Assembly (NCBI RefSeq): GCF_017795745.1
Contig: NZ_CP059067.1
Coordinates: 4,216,001 to 4,280,000 of the forward strand
Origin: Rhizobacter sp. AJA081-3
GTDB taxonomy: Bacteria; Pseudomonadota; Gammaproteobacteria; Burkholderiales; Burkholderiaceae_C
Length of the DNA: 64,000 nt
Direction of reading: 5' to 3'
Positions 25,154 through 32,618 of the stretch are shown in pieces. The translations under genes were made by a program, and so were the position numbers. The notes beneath the pieces are model-generated. The model made no database searches. It saw nothing but the letters and a program-made list of their open reading frames with translations, and was not told the DNA's origin. Within the stretch, counting starts at the first letter, position 1; each line of letters opens with the position of its first letter.

Positions 25154-26441
25154 GATCAAGAGCGCCGCACGCAAGGTCAACAGCGCACGCCACCTGCGCG
25201 GCCTGCTGATCGACTGCCGCCGGCTGCTCTCCGAGCGCGGCGAGGCCAACAGCGTGGCCATTGCGCGCAACGTGGTGGCGCGCTTTCGCGAGCTGCCGGA
25301 GGATGAGCAAGCCAGCTTCTTCGAGCGCCTGTCGCGCGACTTCAGCCCCGACCCGAAGCTGGTGTTGCGCCATGCGCAGGCCTATGCCGAGTCGCCGAAT
25401 GCGCAGACGCTGCTGAGCCTGACGCGCAGCGCCGAGCCACTGCGCCAGGAACTGTTGCGCCGCATCAACCGCTCGCCCGGCGGCACCGGCAGCATCGTCG
25501 CGATGCGCCGCGCCCTGCTCGCCCGCGTGAACAAGCAGCCCGAGCTGCAGGCGGTGGAGGCCGACTTCCTGCACCTGCTCTCGAGCTGGTTCAACCCGGG
25601 CTTCCTGCGGCTGCAACGCGTGGACTGGAACTCGCCAGCGCAGCTGCTCGAGCAGATCATCCGCCACGAGGCGGTGCACACCATCGACGGCTGGGACGAC
25701 CTGCGCCGGCGCCTGCAGCCGGATCGCCGCTGCTTTGCCTTCTTCCACCCGCAGCTGCCCGACGAGCCACTCATCTTCGTCGAGGTGGCGCTGCTGCCGG
25801 CGATGCCCGAGGCCATTGCGCCGCTGATCGACAAGGCCTCCGAGCCGCTGCCGCCGGCCCAGTTCAAGGTGGCGGCGTTCTACTCGATCAGCAACTGCCA
25901 GCCGGGGCTCAAGGGCGTGTCGCTGGGCAACTTCCTGATCAAGCGCGTGGCCGAGGAGCTCAAGCGCGAGCTGCCGCAGCTCAGGACCTTCTGCACGCTC
26001 TCGCCGATCCCCGGCTTCGCGCGCTGGGTGCGCGCCGGCGCGCCCTGCGCGGGCCTGACGAAGACGCGGGCGCAGCGGCTGGCGGAAGCACTGGCCACGC
26101 TCACGCACGCCTGCGGCGGCGATCTCGACCGGCTCACCCATGCCGCCGGCCTGCGCGCCCTGCCGGCCGAGGCCTCGCAGGCGCTGCTGCGCCTGGGCGC
26201 CTACTACCTCGGCTGGCACGCCACCGCCGAGGGCGGCGACCCGGTGGCACGCTTCCACCTCGACAACGGCGCCCGTCTCGAACGGCTCGACCCTCTCGCC
26301 GACCTGTCGGCCAAGGGCCTGCGCCAGTCGTTCGGCCTGATGGTCAACTACCTCTACGACCTCGACAAGGTAGAGACACACCATGAGAAGTTCGTCCAGG
26401 GAGAAGTGGCACAGTCACGCCTCCTGTCGTCGCTGCTCTGA
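25143..26441 (+). CDS. matA: Malonyl-CoA decarboxylase
   Basis: This 432-residue protein shows the helical N-terminal domain and the GNAT-like catalytic C-terminal domain of MatA/MCD. Recognisable parts are HEAVHTIDGWDDLRRRLQPD, RRCFAFFHPQLPDEPLIFVE, SISNCQPGLKGVSLGNFLIK and FCTLSPIPGFARW. It converts malonyl-CoA to acetyl-CoA and CO2. With the malonyl-CoA synthetase at 28293 it forms the two-step malonate catabolic route. It starts inside the 3' end of the GntR gene (11-bp overlap). Confidence 0.94.
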   Translation: MLDEIKSAARKVNSARHLRGLLIDCRRLLSERGEANSVAIARNVVARFRELPEDEQASFFERLSRDFSPDPKLVLRHAQAYAESPNAQTLLSLTRSAEPLRQELLRRINRSPGGTGSIVAMRRALLARVNKQPELQAVEADFLHLLSSWFNPGFLRLQRVDWNSPAQLLEQIIRHEAVHTIDGWDDLRRRLQPDRRCFAFFHPQLPDEPLIFVEVALLPAMPEAIAPLIDKASEPLPPAQFKVAAFYSISNCQPGLKGVSLGNFLIKRVAEELKRELPQLRTFCTLSPIPGFARWVRAGAPCAGLTKTRAQRLAEALATLTHACGGDLDRLTHAAGLRALPAEASQALLRLGAYYLGWHATAEGGDPVARFHLDNGARLERLDPLADLSAKGLRQSFGLMVNYLYDLDKVETHHEKFVQGEVAQSRLLSSLL

Positions 26442-26465
26442 CCATTCCCCAACCACGGAGACACC

Positions 26466-27449
26466 ATGAACCGAACCCGCCCGTCCCGCCTGCGCCGTGC
26501 CACGCTGGGGCTCGCGCTTGCCGCCGCGGCCCCCTGGGCCGCCGCCCAGGCCTGGCCTGCCAAGCCGGTGACCATCGTCGTGCCCTTCCCGCCCGGTGGG
26601 GGGACCGACGCCTTCGCGCGGCCGCTGTTCGCGGTGATGACGAAGAACCTGGGCAAGCAGTTCGTCATCGACAACCGCGGCGGCGCCGGCGGCACGCTGG
26701 GCGCGGGCATCGCGGCCAAGGCGGCGCCCGACGGCTACACCTTCTTCATGGGCGCCGTGCACCACACGATCGCGCCGTCGATGTACCCCAAGCTCGACTA
26801 CAACATCGAGTCCGACTTCGCACCCGTGGGCCTGATCTCCAGCGTACCGCAGGTGATCGTGGTGAACCCGCAGCGTGTGGCCGCCACCGACCTGCCGGGC
26901 CTGCTGGACTTCATCCGCAAGAACCCGGGCAAGCTGAACTACGCCTCCGCGGGCAACGGCACCTCGCACCACCTGGCCGGCGAGCTGTTCAAGCTGCAGA
27001 CCAAGACCTTCATCACGCACATCCCGTACCGCGGCGCGGGCCCGGCGCTGCAGGACCTGATCGCCGGCCAGGTGGACATGATGTTCGACGGCCTCGGCTC
27101 GTCGGCCAATCACATCAAGGGCGGGCGCATCAAGGCCATCGCAGTGGCCAGCGAGAAGCACGCGCCGGGCTTCCCCAACGTGCCGACCTCCAAGGAAGGC
27201 GGCGTGCCGACCTACCAGGTCGCCACCTGGTACGGGCTGTGGGCTCCCAAGGGAACGCCCAAGGAGGCCATCGACGCCATGCAGGCGGAGATGCGCAAGG
27301 CGTTGAACTCCGACGAACTGAAGACCGCCTGGAACGGCCTGGGTGCCGAGACGCCGAACCTCTACGGCGACGCCTTCGGCAAGTTCGTCGGCAGCGAGGT
27401 GAAGCGCTGGGCCGAAGTGGTCAAGGCCTCGGGCGCGAAGCTGGACTGA
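26466..27449 (+). CDS. Bug/TctC-family periplasmic substrate-binding protein
   Basis: This 327-residue Bug-family receptor has a signal peptide (about residues 1-27, ending AAPWAAAQA). The family opening WPAKPVTIVVPFPPGGGTDA and the ligand-loop region DNRGGAGGTLGAGIAAKAAP are both present, as is HIPYRGAGPALQDLIAGQVD. Such receptors serve tripartite tricarboxylate transporters or signalling. No TctA/TctB membrane genes are nearby. Its place between the malonate decarboxylase and synthetase genes suggests malonate or a related dicarboxylate as ligand (inference). A 24-nt gap follows matA. Confidence 0.9.
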   Translation: MNRTRPSRLRRATLGLALAAAAPWAAAQAWPAKPVTIVVPFPPGGGTDAFARPLFAVMTKNLGKQFVIDNRGGAGGTLGAGIAAKAAPDGYTFFMGAVHHTIAPSMYPKLDYNIESDFAPVGLISSVPQVIVVNPQRVAATDLPGLLDFIRKNPGKLNYASAGNGTSHHLAGELFKLQTKTFITHIPYRGAGPALQDLIAGQVDMMFDGLGSSANHIKGGRIKAIAVASEKHAPGFPNVPTSKEGGVPTYQVATWYGLWAPKGTPKEAIDAMQAEMRKALNSDELKTAWNGLGAETPNLYGDAFGKFVGSEVKRWAEVVKASGAKLD

Positions 27450-27467
27450 ACATGGAGTCCTGCTGAG

Positions 27468-28259
27468 ATGGCCGGCTCGATCACGCTGGAGCGCAGCGAA
27501 GGCGACGGCGTCGCCTTCCTGACGCTGTCGAACCCGGGCAAGCTCAACGCGATCGATATCGCGATGTGGCGCGAGCTGCATGCGCTGATGCTGCACCTGC
27601 AGGCGCTGCCGCCCGAAGATGCGCCGCATGCGGTGATCGTGCGCGGCGCCGCGGGCCAGTTCGCCTCCGGCGGCGACATCGTCGAGTTCGCCAGCTTTCG
27701 CTTCGAGGAGCACTCGCTGCGCGACTTCCACGAGAACGTCGTCGCGCCAGCGCTGCACGCGCTGCTCGACTGCGACATCCCACTGTATGCGCAGATCGAG
27801 GGCGCCTGCATCGGCGGCGGGCTGGAGATCGCCGCCTGCTGCGACATCCGCATCTGCGGCGAAGGCAGCCGCTTCGGCGCGCCGATCGCCCGGCTCGGCT
27901 TCCCGATGGCGCCGCTGGAGATCGACGTGGTGGCGCGCCTGGCCAGCGAGCCGCTGCTGCGCGAGATGCTGCTCGAGGCCCGGCTGCTGACCGCCGCGGC
28001 GGCGCTGCAGCACGGCCTGGTGCATGCCGTGGTGCCCGACGCCGAGGTGGCCGTGCTGACGCTGCGCCGCGCGCAGGCGCTGGCCGTGCTGTCGCCGCAA
28101 GCCGCGCGCATCAACAAGCGCACGCTGCGCCAGTTCAGCACCGGCGGCCCGACGGACGCGCAGCGCGAGGCCCACTACGCCTACGCCGACAGCCACGAGC
28201 ACCGCGAAGGCGTGACCGCCTTCATCGAGAAGAGAACGCCGAAATTCCAGAGGGGCTGA
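27468..28259 (+). CDS. Enoyl-CoA hydratase/isomerase family protein
   Basis: This 263-residue crotonase-fold protein contains GAAGQFASGGDIVEFA (oxyanion-hole region), IEGACIGGGLEIAACCDIRI (second oxyanion strand) and LGFPMAPLEIDVVARLA. The position of the usual first catalytic Glu, near residue 110, is within GACIGGGLEIA; at the second site the usual E is replaced by the APLE sequence, so hydratase activity is uncertain. It lies 18 nt after the Bug receptor and 33 nt before malonyl-CoA synthetase. Its substrate in the malonate operon is unknown; decarboxylase or hydrolase activity of crotonase-fold members is possible. Confidence 0.83.
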   Translation: MAGSITLERSEGDGVAFLTLSNPGKLNAIDIAMWRELHALMLHLQALPPEDAPHAVIVRGAAGQFASGGDIVEFASFRFEEHSLRDFHENVVAPALHALLDCDIPLYAQIEGACIGGGLEIAACCDIRICGEGSRFGAPIARLGFPMAPLEIDVVARLASEPLLREMLLEARLLTAAAALQHGLVHAVVPDAEVAVLTLRRAQALAVLSPQAARINKRTLRQFSTGGPTDAQREAHYAYADSHEHREGVTAFIEKRTPKFQRG

Positions 28260-28292
28260 CCGACCCAAGGCGGCCGGCGGCACGGAGAGACC

Positions 28293-29837
28293 ATGAGCCA
28301 CAACGACAACCTGTTCGTCGCGCTGCGCGACGCCTTCCCGGCCGAACGCGGCCGCACCGCGATCGAGACGGCCGACGGCCCCGGCGCGCCGCTCTTCTAC
28401 ACCTGGGACGACCTCGACCGCGCGACGGCGATGATCGCCAACCTGCTCGCCTCGCTGGAGCTGCCTTCGGGCGCGCGCGTGGCGGTGCAGACCGAGAAGT
28501 CGGTCGAGGCGCTGCTGCTCTACCTCGCGGTGCTGCGCGCCGGCTACGTGTTCCTGCCGCTGAACACCGCCTACCAGGCCGCCGAGATCGAGTACTTCAT
28601 CGGCAACGCCGAGCCCAGCGTGGTGGTGTGTTCGGGCAAGAACTTCGGCTGGGTGTCGAAGATCGCCTTCAAGGCCGGCACCCGCCATGTCTTCACGCTC
28701 AACGAAGACCGCAGCGGCACGCTGCTCGAGCGCGCGGCCTGGCATGCCGACCGCCACGAGCCGGCGCAGAAGCACGCCGACGACCTGGCCGCCATCCTCT
28801 ACACCAGCGGCACCACCGGGCGCAGCAAGGGCGCGATGCTGACCCACGGCAACCTGCTGTCCAACGCGCGGGTGCTGAAGAGCTACTGGGGCTGGACCGA
28901 CGGCGACGTGCTGATCCACGCGCTGCCGATCTTCCATGTGCACGGACTCTTCGTCGCCTCGCACGGCGCGCTGCTCAACGGCAGCAAGATGATCTGGCTG
29001 GCGAAGTTCGACCCCGCCACGGTGGTCAGGCGCCTGCCGGAGGCGACCGTCTTCATGGGCGTGCCCACGCTGTACGTGCGCCTGCTCGCCGAGCCTGGCT
29101 TCGGGCGCGAGGCCTGCCGCCGCATGCGCCTGTTCGTGGCCGGCTCGGCGCCGCTGCTGATCGAGACCTTCAACGAGTTCCGCGAGCGCACCGGCCACAC
29201 CATCCTCGAGCGCTACGGCATGAGCGAGACGGTGATGCTCACCTCCAACCCCTACGCCCCGAAGGACGGCGAGCGCCGCGGCGGCACGGTGGGCTTCCCG
29301 CTGCCCGGCGTGGGCGTGCGCGTCAGCGGCGAGAACGGCCAGCCCTGCCCCGCCGGCGAGATCGGCGGCATCGAGGTCAAAGGCCCGAACGTCTTCCACG
29401 GCTACTGGCGCATGCCGGAGAAGACGAAGGAAGAGTTCACCGCCGACGGCTGGTTCAAGACCGGCGACGTCGGCAAGATCGACGAGCGCGGCTACGTGAG
29501 CATCGTCGGGCGCAGCAAGGACCTGATCATCACCGGCGGCTACAACGTCTACCCGGCCGAGATCGAGGGCTACCTCAACGAGATGGAGGGCGTGGCCGAG
29601 AGCGCAGTGGTCGGCGCGCCGCACCCCGACTTCGGCGAGGGCGTGGTGGCGGTGGTGGTGGCGCGCCCCGGCGCGAAGCCCGACGCGGCGGCGCTGATCG
29701 CCGCATTGAAGTCGCGCATCGCCAACTTCAAGGTGCCCAAGCACCTGTTCGTCGTCGACGACCTGCCGCGCAACACCATGGGCAAGGTGCAGAAGAACCT
29801 GCTGCGCGACAAGCACAAGGGACTGTTCGGTGCCTGA
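28293..29837 (+). CDS. matB: Malonyl-CoA synthetase
   Basis: This 514-residue ANL-superfamily adenylating enzyme forms malonyl-CoA from malonate, ATP and CoA. The P-loop AILYTSGTTGRSKGAMLTHG, A5 ERYGMSETVMLTSNPY, A7 GWFKTGDVGKID, A8 YVSIVGRSKDLIITGGYNVY and A10 PRNTMGKVQKN are intact. HALPIFHVHGLFVA and RRGGTVGFPLPGV match characterised MatB proteins, in which an Arg in this area reads the distal carboxylate. With matA in the same operon the assignment is firm. Its 3' end overlaps the next small gene by 8 nt. Confidence 0.93.
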   Translation: MSHNDNLFVALRDAFPAERGRTAIETADGPGAPLFYTWDDLDRATAMIANLLASLELPSGARVAVQTEKSVEALLLYLAVLRAGYVFLPLNTAYQAAEIEYFIGNAEPSVVVCSGKNFGWVSKIAFKAGTRHVFTLNEDRSGTLLERAAWHADRHEPAQKHADDLAAILYTSGTTGRSKGAMLTHGNLLSNARVLKSYWGWTDGDVLIHALPIFHVHGLFVASHGALLNGSKMIWLAKFDPATVVRRLPEATVFMGVPTLYVRLLAEPGFGREACRRMRLFVAGSAPLLIETFNEFRERTGHTILERYGMSETVMLTSNPYAPKDGERRGGTVGFPLPGVGVRVSGENGQPCPAGEIGGIEVKGPNVFHGYWRMPEKTKEEFTADGWFKTGDVGKIDERGYVSIVGRSKDLIITGGYNVYPAEIEGYLNEMEGVAESAVVGAPHPDFGEGVVAVVVARPGAKPDAAALIAALKSRIANFKVPKHLFVVDDLPRNTMGKVQKNLLRDKHKGLFGA

Positions 29838-30063
29838 GGCCGCGGCACCGGAATCGCGCTGCCCGCGCTGCGGCGGCGAGTTCCATTGCGGTGTCTCGGA
29901 CGCCGGGCCCTGCGCCTGCACGACCCTGACGCTGACGCCCGCACTGCGCGCCGAACTCGGCGCCCGATTCCAGGGCTGCCTGTGCCTGGCCTGCCTGCGC
30001 GAACTCTCGGCCGAGCCGTCCCGGGTATCCTGCACTCCATGTACGCCCGATTCTTCGGCCTGA
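29830..30063 (+). CDS. Small cysteine-rich protein (CWC family-like)
   Basis: This 77-residue protein starts with GTG inside the end of matB. It has CPRCGGEFHCG, PCACTTL and GCLCLACLRE, a pattern of four CxC/CxxC-type pairs like the cysteine-rich CWC family; here the eponymous CWC reads CAC. Zinc binding is likely. Its end overlaps exeA by 25 nt, so it is encoded across the junction between the malonate genes and exeAB. The function of the family is unknown. Confidence 0.65.
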   Translation: MPEAAAPESRCPRCGGEFHCGVSDAGPCACTTLTLTPALRAELGARFQGCLCLACLRELSAEPSRVSCTPCTPDSSA

Positions 30064-31694
30064 GGCAACAGCCTTTCTCGATCGCTCCCGATCCGCGCTA
30101 CCTCTACATGAGCGAGCGCCACCGCGAGGCGTTGGCGCACCTGCTGTACGGCGTGCGCGGCGGCGGCGGCTTCGTGCTGCTGACCGGCGAGATCGGCGCG
30201 GGCAAGACCACGGTGTGCCGCTGCTTCCTCGAGCAGATCCCCAAGCGCTGCAACGTCGCCTACATCTTCAACCCGAAGCAGACCGTCACCGAGCTGCTGC
30301 GCTCGGTGTGCGACGAGTTCCGCATCCCGCGCCGGCCCGAGGGCGCGACGGTGAAGGACTACGTCGACGCGCTCAACGAGTTCCTGCTGCACACGCACTC
30401 GGTCGGCCAGACCAGCGTGCTGATCATCGACGAGGCGCAGAACCTGTCGGCCGACGTGCTCGAGCAGCTGCGCCTGCTGACCAACCTCGAGACCAACGAG
30501 CGCAAGCTGCTGCAGATCGTGCTGATCGGCCAGCCCGAGCTGCGCACCATGCTCGCGCGGCCGGAGCTGGAGCAGCTCGCGCAACGCGTCATCGCTCGCT
30601 TCCACCTGCAGGCGCTGACACCGAAGGAGACCGTGCAGTACATCCGCCACCGCCTCGCGGTGGCCGGCATGAACCGCCCGCTGCCCTTCGAGCGCGACGC
30701 GCTCAAGCGCATCCACCAGCTCTCGCGCGGCGTGCCGCGGCGCATCAACCTGCTGTGCGACCGCGCGCTGCTCGGCGCCTATGCGGGCAACCGGCCGGCG
30801 GTGGACGCCGCGATCGTCGACAAGGCCGCGGCCGAGGTGTTCGACGGCACGCTGCCACCCGAGACGACGCCAGCCCGGCCGGGCTGGCAACGCGCCGCGA
30901 TGGCGGCTGCGGCGGTAGGCGGCTTGGCGCTGGCGGTGTGGGCCGGCGTAGCCTACGAGCGCCGCGCCGCGGCGGGCGCGACCGCCGCCGCCGCACCGGC
31001 CAGCGCCGTGGCCCTGGCGGCGTCAGCGCCCGCCTCGGCGGTGGCAGCGGCCGCGTCAGCGGCGACCGCAGCTGCATCCGCAGCCTCGGCCGCCGCCGCG
31101 GCGGTGCCGGCCGACCCGAAGGCCGTGCTCGCCTCGGCCTTCCGCAGCGAGAAGGACGCCTGGCGCGCGCTGGCCACGCAGTGGAAGCTGACGCTCGACG
31201 ACGGCGAGCCCTGCGCCGCCGCTGCGAAACAACAGCTGCAGTGCTTTCGCAGCAGCAGCACGCTGGCGCTGATCCGCCTGCTCGACCGGCCGGTGCTGCT
31301 GACGCTGCAGCCCGGCGGCGGCAAGCCGGCCTACGCGCTGCTCACCGGCCTGTCGATGCGCCAGGCGACGCTGCGCACCGAGGTCGGGCTGCAAGCGCTG
31401 CCGCTGGCCTCTCTGGCCGAGGTGTGGCGCGGCGAATTCGCGACGCTCTGGCGCTCGCCGCCCGGTTATGCCGACGGTGCGCCCGTGGACTGGCTGTCGA
31501 CGCAGCTCGCCGCCGCGCAAGGCATGCCGGCGCCGAGCGCGCCGACGCGCTTCGACGCCGCGCTGCGCAGCCGGCTCAATGCCTTCCAGGTGGCGCAGGG
31601 CCTCAAGCCCGACGGCCTGGCGGGCCCGCTGACGCTCATGCAGATCAACCGCGCCACCGGCGTGGACGAGCCGCAGTTGCAGGACGAAAGGTAA
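30039..31694 (+). CDS. exeA: ExeA/GspA-type ATPase of type II secretion assembly
   Basis: This 551-residue protein begins MYARFFGLRQQPFSIAPDPR, the ExeA opening. The AAA+ domain (about 1-270) has Walker A GEIGAGKTT and Walker B LIIDEAQNL. One transmembrane helix follows (about 290-307, AAAAVGGLALAVWAGVAY), then an Ala/Ser-rich linker (about 310-360), then a C-terminal domain ending in a peptidoglycan-binding repeat (FDAALRSRLNAFQVAQGLKP). With ExeB it remodels peptidoglycan so that the GspD secretin can assemble. The in-frame ORF extends upstream, but the family start is the ATG at 30039. Confidence 0.92.
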   Translation: MYARFFGLRQQPFSIAPDPRYLYMSERHREALAHLLYGVRGGGGFVLLTGEIGAGKTTVCRCFLEQIPKRCNVAYIFNPKQTVTELLRSVCDEFRIPRRPEGATVKDYVDALNEFLLHTHSVGQTSVLIIDEAQNLSADVLEQLRLLTNLETNERKLLQIVLIGQPELRTMLARPELEQLAQRVIARFHLQALTPKETVQYIRHRLAVAGMNRPLPFERDALKRIHQLSRGVPRRINLLCDRALLGAYAGNRPAVDAAIVDKAAAEVFDGTLPPETTPARPGWQRAAMAAAAVGGLALAVWAGVAYERRAAAGATAAAAPASAVALAASAPASAVAAAASAATAAASAASAAAAAVPADPKAVLASAFRSEKDAWRALATQWKLTLDDGEPCAAAAKQQLQCFRSSSTLALIRLLDRPVLLTLQPGGGKPAYALLTGLSMRQATLRTEVGLQALPLASLAEVWRGEFATLWRSPPGYADGAPVDWLSTQLAAAQGMPAPSAPTRFDAALRSRLNAFQVAQGLKPDGLAGPLTLMQINRATGVDEPQLQDER

Positions 31695-31698
31695 GCCG

Positions 31699-32367
31699 AT
31701 GTCCTACATCCTCGATGCCCTGCGACGCGCCGATGCGGAGCGTGAGCGTGGCGGCGTGCCGGGCCTCCACACGCAGCCGACACCGAGCGCCGGCGACGAC
31801 GACGAGGCCAGCGCGCCCGCGCGCGGCCTGCGGCCCTGGCACTGGGTCGTGCTCGGCCTGGCCGGCGGGCTGGCCGCGGCGGTGGCCTGGCAGTGGCCGG
31901 GCAGCGAGGTGCCGACGGCGCCGCTGCCAACGCCGCCGGTGCCGATGGCGGCCGCGCCGGCCCTGGAGTCTGCGCCGGCACCGGTGCCGGTCGTCACGCC
32001 GCGTCCTGCGCCGGCTCCCGTGGCGGCGCCACCGGCCACGCCGGTGGAGATCGCGCCGATGCGTGCGACACCCAAGCCTGCTCCCGCAACCGCCAGCGCG
32101 GCCGCGCCCGCGCCGGTCGCCCCGGCCGCCGCACCGACACGCGTGGCCTCGCTGGCCGATCTGCCGGTGGAGGCGCGCCGCGGCCTGCCGCCTCTGGCCT
32201 TCGGCGGCTCGATCTACTCGAACACGCCGGCCAACCGCCTGCTGATCGTCAACGGCCAGCTGATGCACGAGGGCGATGCGCTCGGCCCCGGCGTCACTCT
32301 GGAGCAGATCAAGCCCAAGGCCGCGGTGCTGAACATCGGCGGCCAGCGTTTCGAGATCGGGCTCTGA
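31699..32367 (+). CDS. exeB: ExeB/GspB-type inner-membrane partner of ExeA
   Basis: This 222-residue protein begins with MSYILDALRRADAERERG, a hallmark of GspB. One transmembrane helix follows (WHWVVLGLAGGLAAAVAW), then a long Pro/Ala periplasmic spacer, then the C-terminal GspB domain (LPPLAFGGSIYSNTPANRLL, ending in GGQRFEIGL). It starts 4 nt after the exeA stop. The structural gsp genes are not in this window. The secreted PHB depolymerase and GlyGly-CTERM protein are possible clients of that system (inference). Confidence 0.9.
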   Translation: MSYILDALRRADAERERGGVPGLHTQPTPSAGDDDEASAPARGLRPWHWVVLGLAGGLAAAVAWQWPGSEVPTAPLPTPPVPMAAAPALESAPAPVPVVTPRPAPAPVAAPPATPVEIAPMRATPKPAPATASAAAPAPVAPAAAPTRVASLADLPVEARRGLPPLAFGGSIYSNTPANRLLIVNGQLMHEGDALGPGVTLEQIKPKAAVLNIGGQRFEIGL

Positions 32368-32381
32368 GAAGCTGCGAATGA

Positions 32382-32443
32382 GCCGGCCATGAAAACGGCC
32401 GGCGCGGTCGCGAGACCGGCCGGCCGAGACGGGCAAACGCCCG
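32382..32443. terminator. Cluster of GC-rich hairpins between convergent genes
   Basis: Between exeB and the convergent 49-residue gene, GCCGGCC (32382-32388) pairs with GGCCGGC (32397-32403). The same GGCCGGC can pair with GCCGGCC (32419-32425) around GGTC-GCGA-GACC, and CGGGC (32430-32434) pairs with GCCCG (32439-32443). There is no T-tract, so factor-independent termination is uncertain; a bidirectional stop or end-protecting structure is likely. Confidence 0.5.
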
Positions 32444-32450
32444 CGGCAGA

Positions 32451-32600
32451 CTACTTCGGTGCGGAGGCCGGCGCGGCGGCCGGGGCGTGGGTCGCCTCGG
32501 CACCGTGCTTCTCGCCACCCATGTCGATGTCACCGCCCTTCATCAGCACGAAGATGGCGAGGGCGGAGAACACCGCGAAGCCCAGAAGGATCTTCCACAT
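32451..32600 (-). CDS. Small single-span membrane protein, 49 residues
   Basis: This ORF, MWKILLGFAVFSALAIFVLM plus a KGGDIDMGGEKHG segment and an Ala/Pro-rich tail ending ASAPK, was found by reading the minus strand downstream of the MHS transporter. AGGAG lies about 9 nt before the ATG, and the start is 18 nt after the transporter stop, so co-transcription is very likely. The N-terminal helix should anchor it in the inner membrane. It may be a small partner or stabiliser of the transporter (inference). Codon choice is GC-rich like the neighbours. Confidence 0.75.
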   Translation of the reverse strand: MWKILLGFAVFSALAIFVLMKGGDIDMGGEKHGAEATHAPAAAPASAPK

Positions 32601-32618
32601 GGTCCGGGTCTCCTGCGC

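Noticed and set aside
26415-30890. A 1491-residue minus-strand frame across the malonate operon
   Set aside because: It lies antisense to five well-supported genes and has no recognisable domains.
30960-31115. Ala/Ser-codon-rich stretch as a DNA repeat or recombination site
   Set aside because: It encodes the low-complexity linker of ExeA; the bases are not arranged in exact units.
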